DNA of 64,000 bases from Asaia prunellae JCM 25354 (GTDB lineage: Bacteria > Pseudomonadota > Alphaproteobacteria > Acetobacterales > Acetobacteraceae). Each line of letters opens with the position of its first letter. The first letter of the stretch is position 1. The notes beneath the pieces are model-generated. The model made no database searches and was not told the DNA's origin. It saw only the letters and a list, made by a program, of their open reading frames with translations. Positions 9,160-18,084 of the stretch are shown here, in pieces. Position numbers and translations under genes: made by a program. The stretch spans positions 1 through 64,000 of the forward strand of contig NZ_BAJV01000008.1 of assembly GCF_000613885.1 (NCBI RefSeq). The letters are read 5' to 3'.

Positions 9160-10248
9160 CCGGCCTTCCCCCATCAGGCGCTGTGCTGCGCGCCTATCTG
9201 ACACGCTCCTTTCTAAGCCGGACCCTGCTCTGTGCAGCAATCCTGATTTCCATGCTGGAAATACTGGGTCTGCTCGAAATGACGACGCCCATCCTCGAAC
9301 GCCATCTGGGAGGCATGGGCCTGATTCATTATGCCCTACTGAGGCTGCCTGTACTGGCTGTGCAGACTCTGCCACTCAGCACGCTGATCGGCGCCCTGTT
9401 TCTTCTGATGCAGATGACTCTGAACAGCGAAACAGCCAGTTTGCGGGCTGCTGGCCTGTCAACAAGACGCCTGCTGATCCTGCTGCTGCCCTCAATAGCC
9501 ATAATCAGCCTGGCGGGAATCATCACACAGGAATTCATTGCGCCCCATACCGAGATTGCTCTTGCCAAGTGGTGGAACAAGACAGATCCGGAAGCACGAT
9601 CGGACAGCCATGGCTTCTGGTTTCATGCCCGGGGCAATGTGGTGCATATTGACGGTTTCAGCGACGGGGGACGTCGTATCTCGAACATCACCCTGTATCA
9701 CCGTATTCCGGGCGGCGATCTTGTCGCATCGGATACCGCGCCGGAAATGACCTATGATCCCACAACCGGATGGCACGCTGCATCGGTACGAAGCCTTCTG
9801 CTCAGGAGCAATCGGGTCGACATCGAGCATCGCACAGATATCGTGCTGCTGCCTGCCAGCGTCACTCCTGAAACACTGATCCAGCTTTCGCAGAATTATC
9901 CTGTTCTTTCTTTCTGGAGCCTCTGGGCCATTCTGCATGGACACGCCCCGTCGAGCCTGCCCAAAGCAACCTACCGCATGGCCCTTTACGCACCGTTTAC
10001 GCTACCCATATCACTCTGTGCCATGCTGTTCCTCGCCCTGCCCGTGATCTATATTCCCCCCCGTACGGGTACACGCAGTCTGCTGCCGATTGCGGCACTT
10101 GCCGCCGGTTTTGGTTTCATCGTCCTGCAAGGACTGATACAGGCACTGGGTAACGCGGGGACTGCCTGCCTCGATTGCCGTCATGGCACCTCCCGTCCTG
10201 GCATTTCTCCTTGGAGGGGCCTGGATTGTGAAGATGGAAGAAAAATGA
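9156..10248 (+). CDS. lptG: LptG-family permease, with one frameshift near the C-terminus
   Basis: An LptG-type partner of the preceding LptF: N-terminal LRAYLTRSFLSRTLLCAAILISM, helices to about residue 115, a periplasmic domain (HARGNVVHIDGFSDGGRR) and C-terminal helices. I take ATG 9156, which overlaps the lptF stop (ATGA), rather than 9108, which would lie well inside lptF. Near 10160 a run of four G should be three. The corrected frame then reads GNAGLPASIAVMAPP and ends WIVKMEEK-stop at 10246-10248, giving 363 residues. As sequenced, the frame runs on into the downstream hydroxylase and gives a false 600-residue fusion. The corrected stop overlaps the next ATG (ATGA), which supports the repair. 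Confidence 0.85.
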
Positions 10249-11075
10249 GCACGTTCGATCCTGAACCTTCTGAAGGCTTCTGGAGAGCCTTCTGGAAAGC
10301 CCGGAAAAACCAGGGTTCCCTCCGCACTGGCCGAAGCTTCGATCTTGGCAAGATGAGTCTTCCCCAGCTCTGGATGGCCTATCTGACCTATCCCACTATC
10401 CTGCTTTATTTTGCCCTGATCCTTGTCTCAGCCGGTATTGCCATTGCCTTGACACCACGACTCGTGCCGACACTGATCGTTGCCGTACTGGTCGTCGCCA
10501 TCTATCCTTTTGCCTGGTACGCCATTCATCGTTTCATCCTCCATGGCCGCTGGCTCTATCGTAACCCGTTGACCGCCTCTTTGTGGAAACGTGTGCATTT
10601 CGACCATCATCAGGATCCCCATCTTCTAGATGTTCTTTTCGGCTCACCGCTGAACACCATCCCGACCATTGCCATCATCGTCATGCCTATCGGCTGGGCA
10701 CTTGACGGACCAAGCGCCGCCTTTACAGCGCTGGCAACCGGTCTGATCATGACCTGCATCTACGAGTTTTTTCACTGCATCCAGCATCTGGCCTACAAGC
10801 CCCGCTGGGCCTGGGTGGCCAAGATCAAGCAGTTGCACGTGCTGCACCATTTTCATGATGAAGACGGCAATTACGGTATCACCAACTATGCTGCCGATCG
10901 CCTCTTCCGCAGTTTCTACAAGGATGCGCGTGCGCGGCCGCGCAGCGCTCATGTGTTTGATCTCGGCTACGATATTGATGAAGCCAAACGCTATCCCTGG
11001 GTCATGAAGCTCACTGGTGCTCCACCCAAACAACGTCCCGATGGTGCGCGCAGCAGCGGTAGCTCTGCACGGTGA
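10245..11075 (+). CDS. Fatty acid hydroxylase (sterol desaturase superfamily)
   Basis: A 276-residue integral membrane di-iron hydroxylase. The histidine clusters HRFILH (about residue 89), HFDHH (about 110), HCIQH and HVLHHFH (about 175-205) match the eight-histidine pattern of PF04116, and membrane helices surround them (about 45-65, 70-90, 130-165). Enzymes of this type hydroxylate acyl chains or sphingoid bases (FA2H, Sur2). Acetic acid bacteria are known to contain 2-hydroxylated ceramides, so hydroxylation of the ceramide acyl chain is the likely reaction; C4 of the long-chain base is the alternative. The start ATG overlaps the corrected lptG stop, and the stop overlaps the GTG of the NTP transferase. 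The reading frame is intact from 10245. Confidence 0.85.
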   Translation: MSTFDPEPSEGFWRAFWKARKNQGSLRTGRSFDLGKMSLPQLWMAYLTYPTILLYFALILVSAGIAIALTPRLVPTLIVAVLVVAIYPFAWYAIHRFILHGRWLYRNPLTASLWKRVHFDHHQDPHLLDVLFGSPLNTIPTIAIIVMPIGWALDGPSAAFTALATGLIMTCIYEFFHCIQHLAYKPRWAWVAKIKQLHVLHHFHDEDGNYGITNYAADRLFRSFYKDARARPRSAHVFDLGYDIDEAKRYPWVMKLTGAPPKQRPDGARSSGSSAR

Positions 11076-11830
11076 CATTTCCGGTTCTGGTTCTCGCAGG
11101 TTCACGCGACGGGGCGCAGGATCCGCTTGCCCGGCTGGGCAAAGTGGCTCACAAGGCTCTTCTTCCGGTTGCTGGCCGCCCCATGATCGACCGTGTTCTC
11201 GAAACACTCTCGAGGACACCGGATATAGGGCCGGTTCATGTCAGCACAGAAGCACCCGAAGCGCTTGAAACTCTCGACAGAATATTCACCTGCCTGCCGA
11301 CGGCCAAAGGCCCCAGCGGGAGCGTCGCTCTGGCGCTCGACCATCTTGGCACGCCATTGCTGATCACCACAGCCGATCACCCCCTTCTGCAATCTCTCTG
11401 GATTACCGAGTTTCTCAGGGCAGCCCAGTCCACGCCTTGTGACCTTGCTGTCGGTATTGCCCTGCGTCACGTGATAGAACGCGATGTACCAGGGACCAGA
11501 CGCACCTATATCTCCCTGCGTGACATGCGGTTTTCAGGTTGCAACCTGTTCCTGCTGCGCACGCCAGAAGCCCGGGCAATCATTACCCTCTGGCAGAAAC
11601 TCGAACGCGATCGCAAACACCCTCTGAAAATGGCGCGCACACTGGGCCCGACCATTTTACTCCGCGCTCTGCTCGGACGTCTGGACAGCCAGACACTGAC
11701 AGCGCGTATTCATGCCCTGACCGGTGCAACCGTCACACTCGTACCCATTGATCACGGTCGCGCTGCCGTAGATGTCGACAAACCCCAGGATCTTGCCCTG
11801 GTTGAATCGCTTCTGGCTGAAGCCCCATGA
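11072..11830 (+). CDS. NTP transferase domain protein (GT-A nucleotidyltransferase)
   Basis: A 252-residue protein of the MobA/GlmU-like nucleotidyltransferase fold. It has LVLAGSRDG at the N-terminus (in place of LAGGxGTR), HKALLPVAGRPMIDRVL (about residue 27) and TTADHPLL (about 90) as the metal-binding Asp motif. No membrane segment is visible. The family makes NDP-activated small molecules such as CDP-alcohols or NDP-sugars. It starts with GTG at 11072, overlapping the hydroxylase stop, and its own stop overlaps the glycosyltransferase start (ATGA at 11827-11830). In this setting it could make the activated head-group donor used by the CDP-glycerol-transferase-like protein at 379. A phosphoglycerate cytidylyltransferase (CpgD) has been described for Caulobacter sphingolipids, but I cannot tell whether the two are homologous. 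Confidence 0.7.
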   Translation: MTFPVLVLAGSRDGAQDPLARLGKVAHKALLPVAGRPMIDRVLETLSRTPDIGPVHVSTEAPEALETLDRIFTCLPTAKGPSGSVALALDHLGTPLLITTADHPLLQSLWITEFLRAAQSTPCDLAVGIALRHVIERDVPGTRRTYISLRDMRFSGCNLFLLRTPEARAIITLWQKLERDRKHPLKMARTLGPTILLRALLGRLDSQTLTARIHALTGATVTLVPIDHGRAAVDVDKPQDLALVESLLAEAP

Positions 11831-12900
11831 AAATTGCCTATGTCATCAATTCGGTCGAGGGCGGCGGTGCGGCGCTTCCCGTACCTGCGATTACTCAGGT
11901 TATGCGCCAGAACGGACACGAGGTGATTGTCCTTGCCCTTACCCGACGTGATGGGCGAGCAATAAAACCCATGATCCAGGCCGGGCTGACCGTGCATGTG
12001 CGCGAAGGGGGCAAAAAAGATCATCTTGCTGCTTTGCTATGGCTCAATCGCGAGATAGCCGAGCAAAAACCCGACCTGATCTGGACATCGCTCACACGAG
12101 CCACATTGCTGGGCCAACTGACAGGATTGCGTCAGCGTCTTCCGGTTGTGAGCTGGCAACATTCTGCACGTCTCAAACCAGCCAATGCGAGGCTACTTCG
12201 CCTGATGCGCAGGCTCTCTCGCCTGTGGATCGCTGACTCCCTGTGTGTTCAGCAGGAAACAGAACGCAAGCTTGGTCTGGGCGCGAACAAACTTACCTGC
12301 TGGCCGATCTTTCGCGCGAGCGACAGCTTCCCGATCGCACCACCATGGTCCCAAGGTAGCCCGATCCGTATTGGAAGCCTCGGTCGTCTGCATCCGGTAA
12401 AGGGTTACGACGTATTGTGCGAAGCAGTACGTCTGCTTCAGAAGATAGATAATCTCCCGGCGTATGAGGTCCATATTGCCGGCGAAGGAGAAGAGCGAGA
12501 CCGTCTGGCCGCACTTATTGCACATGACGCTCTGCCAATCGTCCTTGATGGCTATAACGCTGAACCGAAGCAGTTTCTCTCTACCCTGCACGTCTATGTT
12601 CAGCCGTCGCATTGGGAAGGGCTCTGTCTGGCCGCTCATGAAGCTCTGCTCTGCGGTGTACCCGTGATCGCTTCCGAAGCCGGTGAATTGCCGCATACGA
12701 TCGACCACAGCTGTGGCCGTATCGTACCCCCAGATAATCCGGAAGCCCTCGCCCTGGCCCTCGTCAATCTTCTTCGCCAGCCTCAGCACCTTGCCCGGAT
12801 GGGACGGGCCGGACGTGATCGGGTTCTCGCGCGTTTTGATGCCGAATCATTCGACAGGCGCGGTCAGGAAATCCTAACGCGCCTCGAAAGAACTCTGTGA
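11827..12900 (+). CDS. GT4-family glycosyltransferase
   Basis: A 357-residue retaining GT-B glycosyltransferase. The N-terminal acceptor domain begins MKIAYVINSVEGGGAA; the donor domain begins near residue 178 at RIGSLGRLHPVKGYD, and carries HIAGEGEERDRL, the acidic PSHWEGLCLAAHEAL motif (about 260) and VIASEAGELP. It is cytoplasmic or membrane-peripheral. It closes the chain of overlapping genes that begins at 7067. Glycosylation of a ceramide (a glycosphingolipid) or of a head group is a reasonable inference, since Caulobacter sphingolipids are glycosylated by similar enzymes. An LPS sugar transfer role is the alternative given the neighbouring lptF and lptG. The frame is intact. Confidence 0.85.
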   Translation: MKIAYVINSVEGGGAALPVPAITQVMRQNGHEVIVLALTRRDGRAIKPMIQAGLTVHVREGGKKDHLAALLWLNREIAEQKPDLIWTSLTRATLLGQLTGLRQRLPVVSWQHSARLKPANARLLRLMRRLSRLWIADSLCVQQETERKLGLGANKLTCWPIFRASDSFPIAPPWSQGSPIRIGSLGRLHPVKGYDVLCEAVRLLQKIDNLPAYEVHIAGEGEERDRLAALIAHDALPIVLDGYNAEPKQFLSTLHVYVQPSHWEGLCLAAHEALLCGVPVIASEAGELPHTIDHSCGRIVPPDNPEALALALVNLLRQPQHLARMGRAGRDRVLARFDAESFDRRGQEILTRLERTL

Positions 12901-13200
12901 GCGCGTCTGGGTAAGATGACTGGACAGCCGGAAATCCATCTGGGCAAAGACGACCGAGGCAACCAGTAACAGAATCCATACCATGCGTGGGGCCGCCTGA
13001 TGCTCGAGAAAGATCGCGGCACCGAAAGCTACAACCGCAAGCATATCAAGGACGAAATGCAGGCGCTCATCAAGATGACCACATAAAAAACCCAACAGAA
13101 ACAATGCCATACCAAAAAGAGCGCAGCTCAGTGCTCTTTCCCGGCGCATCCAGTCAAAAACCAGCATAACCCGGTCAGTTGTGTCACGTTTATCAGGCAA
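12874..13200 (-). CDS. Small membrane protein of unknown function
   Basis: A 108-residue hydrophobic protein with three or four predicted helices: about residues 23-42 (LSCALFGMALFLLGFLCG), 48-65 (VLDMLAVVAFGAAIFLEH) and 72-88 (VWILLLVASVVFAQ). The N-terminus is charged and the C-terminus short and basic. Its 3' end overlaps the 3' end of the GT4 gene by 27 bases on the opposite strand. I do not recognise the family. The clear helix pattern and its fit between two + strand genes make it likely to be real, but no domain supports that. Confidence 0.5.
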   Translation of the reverse strand: MPDKRDTTDRVMLVFDWMRRERALSCALFGMALFLLGFLCGHLDERLHFVLDMLAVVAFGAAIFLEHQAAPRMVWILLLVASVVFAQMDFRLSSHLTQTRSQSSFEAR

Positions 13201-13250
13201 GAATTTCTCCAGTCAGGTGAAAACGGAATGCGAGCAATGAGTAACCACAA

Positions 13251-13802
13251 GTGAGCGTCAGGCAAAGTTACGAAGAAGACAATCGACCCTCTCTGGACGC
13301 CGGGAAAAATGCACTGAGCCTGCCGGAAAACCAGTTCGCCATAAGAAGGGCAATGCTGGGCCTGGCACGCAATCTGAACTGGGGATGCATTAACGAATTC
13401 TCGCTGCCTGCAGCCGGTCGGCGTGCTGACATCATGGCACTGACCCCCGATGGCATGCTGCATTGCATCGAGATCAAATCAGGATCACGTGACTTCCTAA
13501 CTGATCGCAAATGGCCCGAATACCGGGCCTGGTGCGACAGGCTTTATTTTGCGGTCGATCAGCACTTCCCAAGGAATCTGATTCCTGATGATGTTGGCCT
13601 CTTCGTGGCACATGTCATGGAAAGTCCCTCAACCATCCTGCCGGAATGTGCCATGATCCGCGAAAGTCCGCTTGCCAAACTGGCAGCGGCGCGCAGAAAG
13701 ACCCTGATGCAGCTTTTTGGCCATAATGCCGCGCTGCGTCTCATGGCTCTGGAAGATCCTGCCATGACAGCATCTCTCCGCGCAGCCCGACGTGTCGAAT
13801 AA
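13251..13802 (+). CDS. mmcB: MmcB family DNA repair protein
   Basis: A 183-residue protein resembling MmcB (PF06319), a PD-(D/E)XK-like nuclease-fold protein induced by DNA damage in Caulobacter. Visible signs are RRADIMALTPDGMLHCIEIKSGSRDF (about residues 58-83, quoted here in pieces as ADIMAL and IEIKSG), the D...E-x-K core of the fold, followed by KWPEYRAWCDRLYFAV. No ATG is available upstream in frame, so I take GTG at 13251. The first 25 residues are poorly conserved in character and the true start may lie a little downstream. It is followed 11 bases later by an inositol monophosphatase gene, probably in one operon. Confidence 0.8.
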   Translation: MSVRQSYEEDNRPSLDAGKNALSLPENQFAIRRAMLGLARNLNWGCINEFSLPAAGRRADIMALTPDGMLHCIEIKSGSRDFLTDRKWPEYRAWCDRLYFAVDQHFPRNLIPDDVGLFVAHVMESPSTILPECAMIRESPLAKLAAARRKTLMQLFGHNAALRLMALEDPAMTASLRAARRVE

Positions 13803-13813
13803 GGAGTGCCTGC

Positions 13814-14607
13814 ATGACCGATCACCGTCTCATTGCGCAACGTCTGGAGGTCGCACGCGCCGTGGTTGCCGATGCCGCTGCCCTGGCTATGGCAATGCGC
13901 CCCCCGCCGGGCGGTCCGGTTGGCAGCATGAAGGGTGTGCAGGATTACGTAACCGAAGCCGATATGGCCGTTGAAGCCCTTGTCTCGAAACGTATTGAGG
14001 CTCTGTTCCCTGAAGATGGTTTCATGGGTGAGGAAGGCGGTCGTCAGCGCGAGGGGGGACTGACATGGGTCATCGACCTATTGACGGAACGTCCAACTAC
14101 GCGCGCGGAAGGGAGCGCTGGTGCGTCTCGCTGGGTCTCATGGAGGGTGCCGTACCCGTTGCCGGAGTGATCAATGCTCCTGCCCTAGGTGAAGTCTATA
14201 CAGCACAGCGTGGCGTCGGTGCCTGGTTGAATGGCCAGAAACTGATTGCCTCTCCCGTAACGGATGCAAAAAGCGCCATGATCGAAATCGGCTGGAGTGC
14301 CAAAGTCTCCCCCGAGACCTATGCCAGCCGCGCCAAAGCCTTTCTTGAGCTTGGCATGGCACCACGGACAGGCGCCTGCGGCGCTCTCGCACTTGCTGAT
14401 GTCGCTTCAGGACGCTCTGACGGCTATCTTGAAATTGCAATCAATCTCTGGGATGTCGCCGCTGCGCTGGTTCTGATCGAGGAAAGCGGCGCACGCGTCT
14501 CCCCCTTTCTTGTCAACGGCGGTCTGACCGGTGCGATTCCCATTCTGGCAACCGCACCGGGGGTAGCCGAACTGGTCGCCAGAGCGGCAGGAATGGACCT
14601 TCTCTGA
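13814..14607 (+). CDS. Inositol monophosphatase family protein, with one frameshift
   Basis: A magnesium-dependent phosphatase of the IMPase/FBPase superfamily. The signature WVIDPIDGTSNYARG (near residue 89) binds the metals, EEGG lies before it, and the second signature INLWDVAAALVLIEESGA lies near residue 212. The frame breaks in the first signature near 14078: GACCTATTG should read GACCCTATTG. The upstream frame ends at 14170 and the second frame is open from about 14065. Repaired, the protein has 264 residues, as usual. Substrates of this family range from inositol phosphate to histidinol phosphate and 3'-phosphoadenosine nucleotides. GGAGTG before 13814 is a good ribosome site. Confidence 0.87.
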
Positions 14608-14711
14608 AGGCTGATCCTGCGCACCCATTGTCACCATGTTCACGCCATAATTCCCGGTCAGGCTGACAACCCCGGATTCCTGACCGTTTCACGATACGAG
14701 GCCCTTCATCC

Positions 14712-15566
14712 ATGGTTTCTTTCCCCCTCCGACTCGTCGCCTCCACGGTGCTTCTGGCTACAGGTCTGACGGCTGTACCGGCCATGGCCACATCAAAACA
14801 GCAGGCGCTGGTCGATCGTGCCACACTTGCCGTGCAGGATATCTTCCAGGGTACAACGCCCAGCTCACGTGCCCAGCGCTATCTGGCCCGGGCGCGGGCT
14901 GTCATGGTCTGCCCTTCCGTATTCCGCATGTCGATCGTCTTCGGAGGTTCCGGTGGCGGATGCCTTCTGCTCTCCCGAGATGCCCGTGGGTCCTGGTCCG
15001 ATCCCGCTTTCTACACACTCAGCTCTGCTTCAATGGGCATACAGCTGGGTGTAGAAAGCTCTGAGCTGATGTTCTTCGTTATGTCCGATCGCGGGCTTCA
15101 GGCTTTGCTGGACAGTCAGTTCAAATTCAGTGCCGGGGCCTCGGCTTCTTTTGCAAATATGGGAAGCGGAATCGAAAGCGGCTCTGCTGGAGCCTCGAAT
15201 ACCGATATTCTTGCCCTTCAGAAATCCTCAGGGCTTTTTGCAGGAGCCTCGCTTGGCGGCGCCAAGCTGACTATCGACAGCGGTTCCAATCGCGCCTTCT
15301 ACAACCAGCAGGTAGGGCCTGAAGACATTGTCATTTCCATGCGTGTGAACAACACAGGAGCCGATCCGCTACGCCGGGTTCTGATGCAGGTTGTGCAACA
15401 GCAGGGAGCCGCAACGCCGGCTCCACTGACCGGTGGAAAAACAACCACACCAACAAGCGCGACGACTGGCAACAATCCCTATCCGGCCAACTACGACAGC
15501 AGCAAATCATTTACCAGCCAGTCTCATGGCGCGGTAAAAAGTGAATCTCTCGCAGCACCGAAATAA
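14712..15566 (+). CDS. Secreted SYLF-domain lipid-binding protein
   Basis: A 284-residue protein with a signal peptide (residues 1-26, ending VPAMA), then a Ysc84/SYLF domain: ARAVMVCPSVF (about 64), FGGSGGGCLLLSR (about 80), PAFYTLSSASMGIQLGVESS, and LFAGASLGGAKLTIDSGSN. SYLF domains bind phospholipids and occur in periplasmic proteins of Gram-negatives, where the exact role is unclear. The C-terminal 50 residues are rich in Thr, Ser, Asn and Gly and look disordered. It stands alone, with a 104-base gap after the IMPase gene and a hairpin after it. The frame is intact. Confidence 0.8.
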   Translation: MVSFPLRLVASTVLLATGLTAVPAMATSKQQALVDRATLAVQDIFQGTTPSSRAQRYLARARAVMVCPSVFRMSIVFGGSGGGCLLLSRDARGSWSDPAFYTLSSASMGIQLGVESSELMFFVMSDRGLQALLDSQFKFSAGASASFANMGSGIESGSAGASNTDILALQKSSGLFAGASLGGAKLTIDSGSNRAFYNQQVGPEDIVISMRVNNTGADPLRRVLMQVVQQQGAATPAPLTGGKTTTPTSATTGNNPYPANYDSSKSFTSQSHGAVKSESLAAPK

Positions 15567-15573
15567 AACTGTA

Positions 15574-15606
15574 CGATCAGAGGGGGCGAATCACCCCTTC
15601 TGATCG
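15574..15606. terminator. Bidirectional terminator hairpin
   Basis: CGATCAGAGGGG and CCCCTTCTGATCG form an imperfect hairpin with an eight-base loop between the convergent SYLF gene (ends 15566) and mltG (ends 15607). The flanking T runs are short, so its efficiency is uncertain. Confidence 0.6.
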
Positions 15607-16623
15607 CTATCTGTGGTGATCCACAACAGAGCCCTCTCCATCCGCCCTGGACTGGCTGGCCCTGACAGTTTTAAGAGCATCAATGCGCCGGTTGTGCTCG
15701 TGCAGATCACGGGAAAAACCATGTTTCCCGGTACCGTCCGCTACAAAATAGAGCATATCACCGGCTGCAGGATGAGCGACGGCCTGAAGAGCCGCAAGAC
15801 CTGGCGAGCAAATCGGCCCCGGTGGGAGCCCCATGATATCATAGGTGTTGTGTGACCCTGCCCTGTGTAATTCCTCATGGGTCACTGGATGATCGAGAAC
15901 ACCCAGACCGTTACTCAGATCGTAGATAGCCGTCGGATCCGATTGCAGCTTCATGCCCTTGGCAAGCCGGTTGAGAAAGACCCGCGCCACTTCGGGACGC
16001 TCGGAGTCATCACCAGTCTCTCGCTCTACAACAGAAGCCAGAATCAGCAGATCCTGTGACGATTTCAGCGTGAGATCTGGATCGCGCCCTTGCCACACCC
16101 GATCGAGAGTCTGCGTCATGAGAACTTCAAGACGATGCACAATCTGAGTGCGCAATGCACCACGCTCATACGCGATGGTCTGCGGAAGAAGAGCGCCTTC
16201 TGCAATCATGGGCATAGGACCGGAAAGCAGCTGGTCCTGTTCAATTATTGTCGCGATCTGGCGGGCCGTGCGACCTTCAGGAATCGTCAGATAATGGCGC
16301 ACAGGCGAGCCATGGCGCAGTATCCTGAGTACGTCCATTACTGAGGCACCATGAGGGAAATGCAGCTCGGCGGCATGGAGTGCACCATCGGATTTCGTCA
16401 GTCTTGCCACAAGCCGGAACTGGGTTTCCGCCATTTTCCCTGCAGGAATAATTCCGGCACTGGCCAGATCCCTCGCAATCCTGACAGTACTGCCACGCGG
16501 CACAACATGATCGACAGCACTGTCAAGTGGACCAGGTCGATGGGAAAAATTCCACAGTGTCGCCACGCTCCCTGCTGCCAAAAAAGCAAGGATCAGGGCG
16601 AGGGCAAGAAAGACGCGTTTCAT
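15607..16623 (-). CDS. mltG: Endolytic murein transglycosylase MltG
   Basis: A YceG/MltG protein of 338 residues. One N-terminal membrane helix (VFLALALILAFLAAGSVATLW) anchors it, followed by the LysM-like region (PRGSTVRIARDLA, about residue 42) and the catalytic domain with ILASVVERETG, whose first glutamate is the expected catalytic acid, and FLNRLAKGMKLQSDPTAIY. It cleaves nascent glycan strands and sets chain length in the cell wall. I take ATG 16623 (MKRVFLAL) because the helix follows directly; ATG 16644 is an alternative. It is the last gene of the fabD-fabG-acpP-fabF-mltG operon, a common arrangement in Alphaproteobacteria, 30 bases after fabF. Confidence 0.9.
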   Translation of the reverse strand: MKRVFLALALILAFLAAGSVATLWNFSHRPGPLDSAVDHVVPRGSTVRIARDLASAGIIPAGKMAETQFRLVARLTKSDGALHAAELHFPHGASVMDVLRILRHGSPVRHYLTIPEGRTARQIATIIEQDQLLSGPMPMIAEGALLPQTIAYERGALRTQIVHRLEVLMTQTLDRVWQGRDPDLTLKSSQDLLILASVVERETGDDSERPEVARVFLNRLAKGMKLQSDPTAIYDLSNGLGVLDHPVTHEELHRAGSHNTYDIMGLPPGPICSPGLAALQAVAHPAAGDMLYFVADGTGKHGFSRDLHEHNRRIDALKTVRASQSRADGEGSVVDHHR

Positions 16624-16653
16624 GCCCGTCCCTTCATACCTCAAAAGCGCGAA

Positions 16654-17936
16654 TCAGATACCCTTGACGATCAGGCTGGCATTGGTGCCACCAAATCCGA
16701 AACTGTTTGAAAGCGCGATATTGATTTTCCGTTGCTGCGCTTCATGCGCCACGCGGTCGATCACGCTCTCCCGGGCCGGGTTGTCAAGGTTCAGTGTAGG
16801 AGGGGCAACATTATCGCGAATAGCCAGCATAGAGAACATTGCTTCAACCGATCCGGCAGCCCCAAGGAGGTGACCTGTAGCGGATTTGGTTGAAGACATC
16901 GCAACCTGCTTCGCATCATCGCCGAACAGACGTTCAACGGCATCGAGCTCCAGATCGTCAGCCATGGTCGAGGTTCCATGTGCGTTAACGTAATCGATAT
17001 CAGCCGGAGTGATACCGGCGGAACGCAGCGCCGCCTTCATGGCACGGAACGCACCTTCATGACCCTCTGCTGGTGCCGTGATATGATGAGCATCCCCTGA
17101 CAGGCCATAGCCGATGATCTCACCGTAGATTTTTGCACCACGAGCTTGGCGTGCTCATATTCCTCGAGCACGACGATGCCGGAACCTTCCCCCATGACGA
17201 AACCGTCACGATCCCGGTCCCAGGGACGCGAGGCCTTCTCCGGCGTATCGTTAAATCCGGTTGAAAGTGCGCGTGCCGAAGAGAACCCGGCGATACCAAG
17301 CGGGCAGACAGCTGCTTCGGCCCCGCCTGCAATCATCACATCAGCATCACCGAGCATAATGAGGCGCGTCGCATCACCGATGGCATGTACACCAGTGGCA
17401 CAGGCTGTCACGGCAGAATGGTTCGGGCCCTTGAACCCGTACCGAATCGAAACGTGACCAGAGATGAGATTGATCAGCGCCGAGGGTATGAAAAATGGCG
17501 ACAGACGGCGGGCCTTGCCGCTCGCCACCGTCAGGGACGCATCATATATGGTCTGAAGACCACCAATGCCCGAGCCGATCATCACGCCGGTAGCGCAACG
17601 GTCTTCTTCAGTCTCGGGCTTCCAGCCCGAGTCCTCGACAGCCTGTATGGCAGCCGCCATGCCAAGATGGATAAAGCGATCCATCTTCTTCTGGTCCTTC
17701 GTCGGAACCCAGTCGGAAAGCGTCAGACCACCTTCTGCCGTCGGTCCTTCAGGCACCTCTCCCGCCACATGGGCCGGAAGATCGCTCGGATCGAAGCAGG
17801 AGATACGACCAATACCGGTTTTTCCGGCAATCAGACGCTGCCAGGTCTGTTCCACGCCCACCGCCAGTGGCGTGACAAGCCCCATACCGGTGACGACAAC
17901 GCGTCTTTCTTTCATTGCCGATAGGTTTGCCATCAT
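16654..17936 (-). CDS. fabF: Beta-ketoacyl-ACP synthase II, with one frameshift
   Basis: The elongating condensing enzyme of type II fatty acid synthesis, acting on acyl-ACP with malonyl-ACP. The N-terminal part has RRVVVTGMGLVTPL and the active-site cysteine segment SAVTACATGVHAI; the C-terminal part has NAHGTSTM and KSATGHLLGAAG with the two catalytic histidines, and NSFGFGGTNASLI at the end. Near 17145 the coding strand reads AAGCTCGT where AAGGCTCGT gives KARGAKIYGEIIGYG and joins the second frame. Repaired length is 427 residues from ATG 17936, or 420 from the ATG at 17915 (MKERRVVV). An essential gene with a perfect continuation after one missing base is best explained by a sequencing error. 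Confidence 0.92.
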
Positions 17937-18084
17937 GGGCGGACGAAGCTCCAGTCATAAAGGCCAGCTCCCGGCGGGCTGCCATAAGGAAGCGGGCTGT
18001 AAATCTCGTCGTATGTCCCGGCTCCACTCGCTGGGGAGCCGGAAAAGATCAATGCACCGGATCGAACAATCCGGTACAGCCGGA

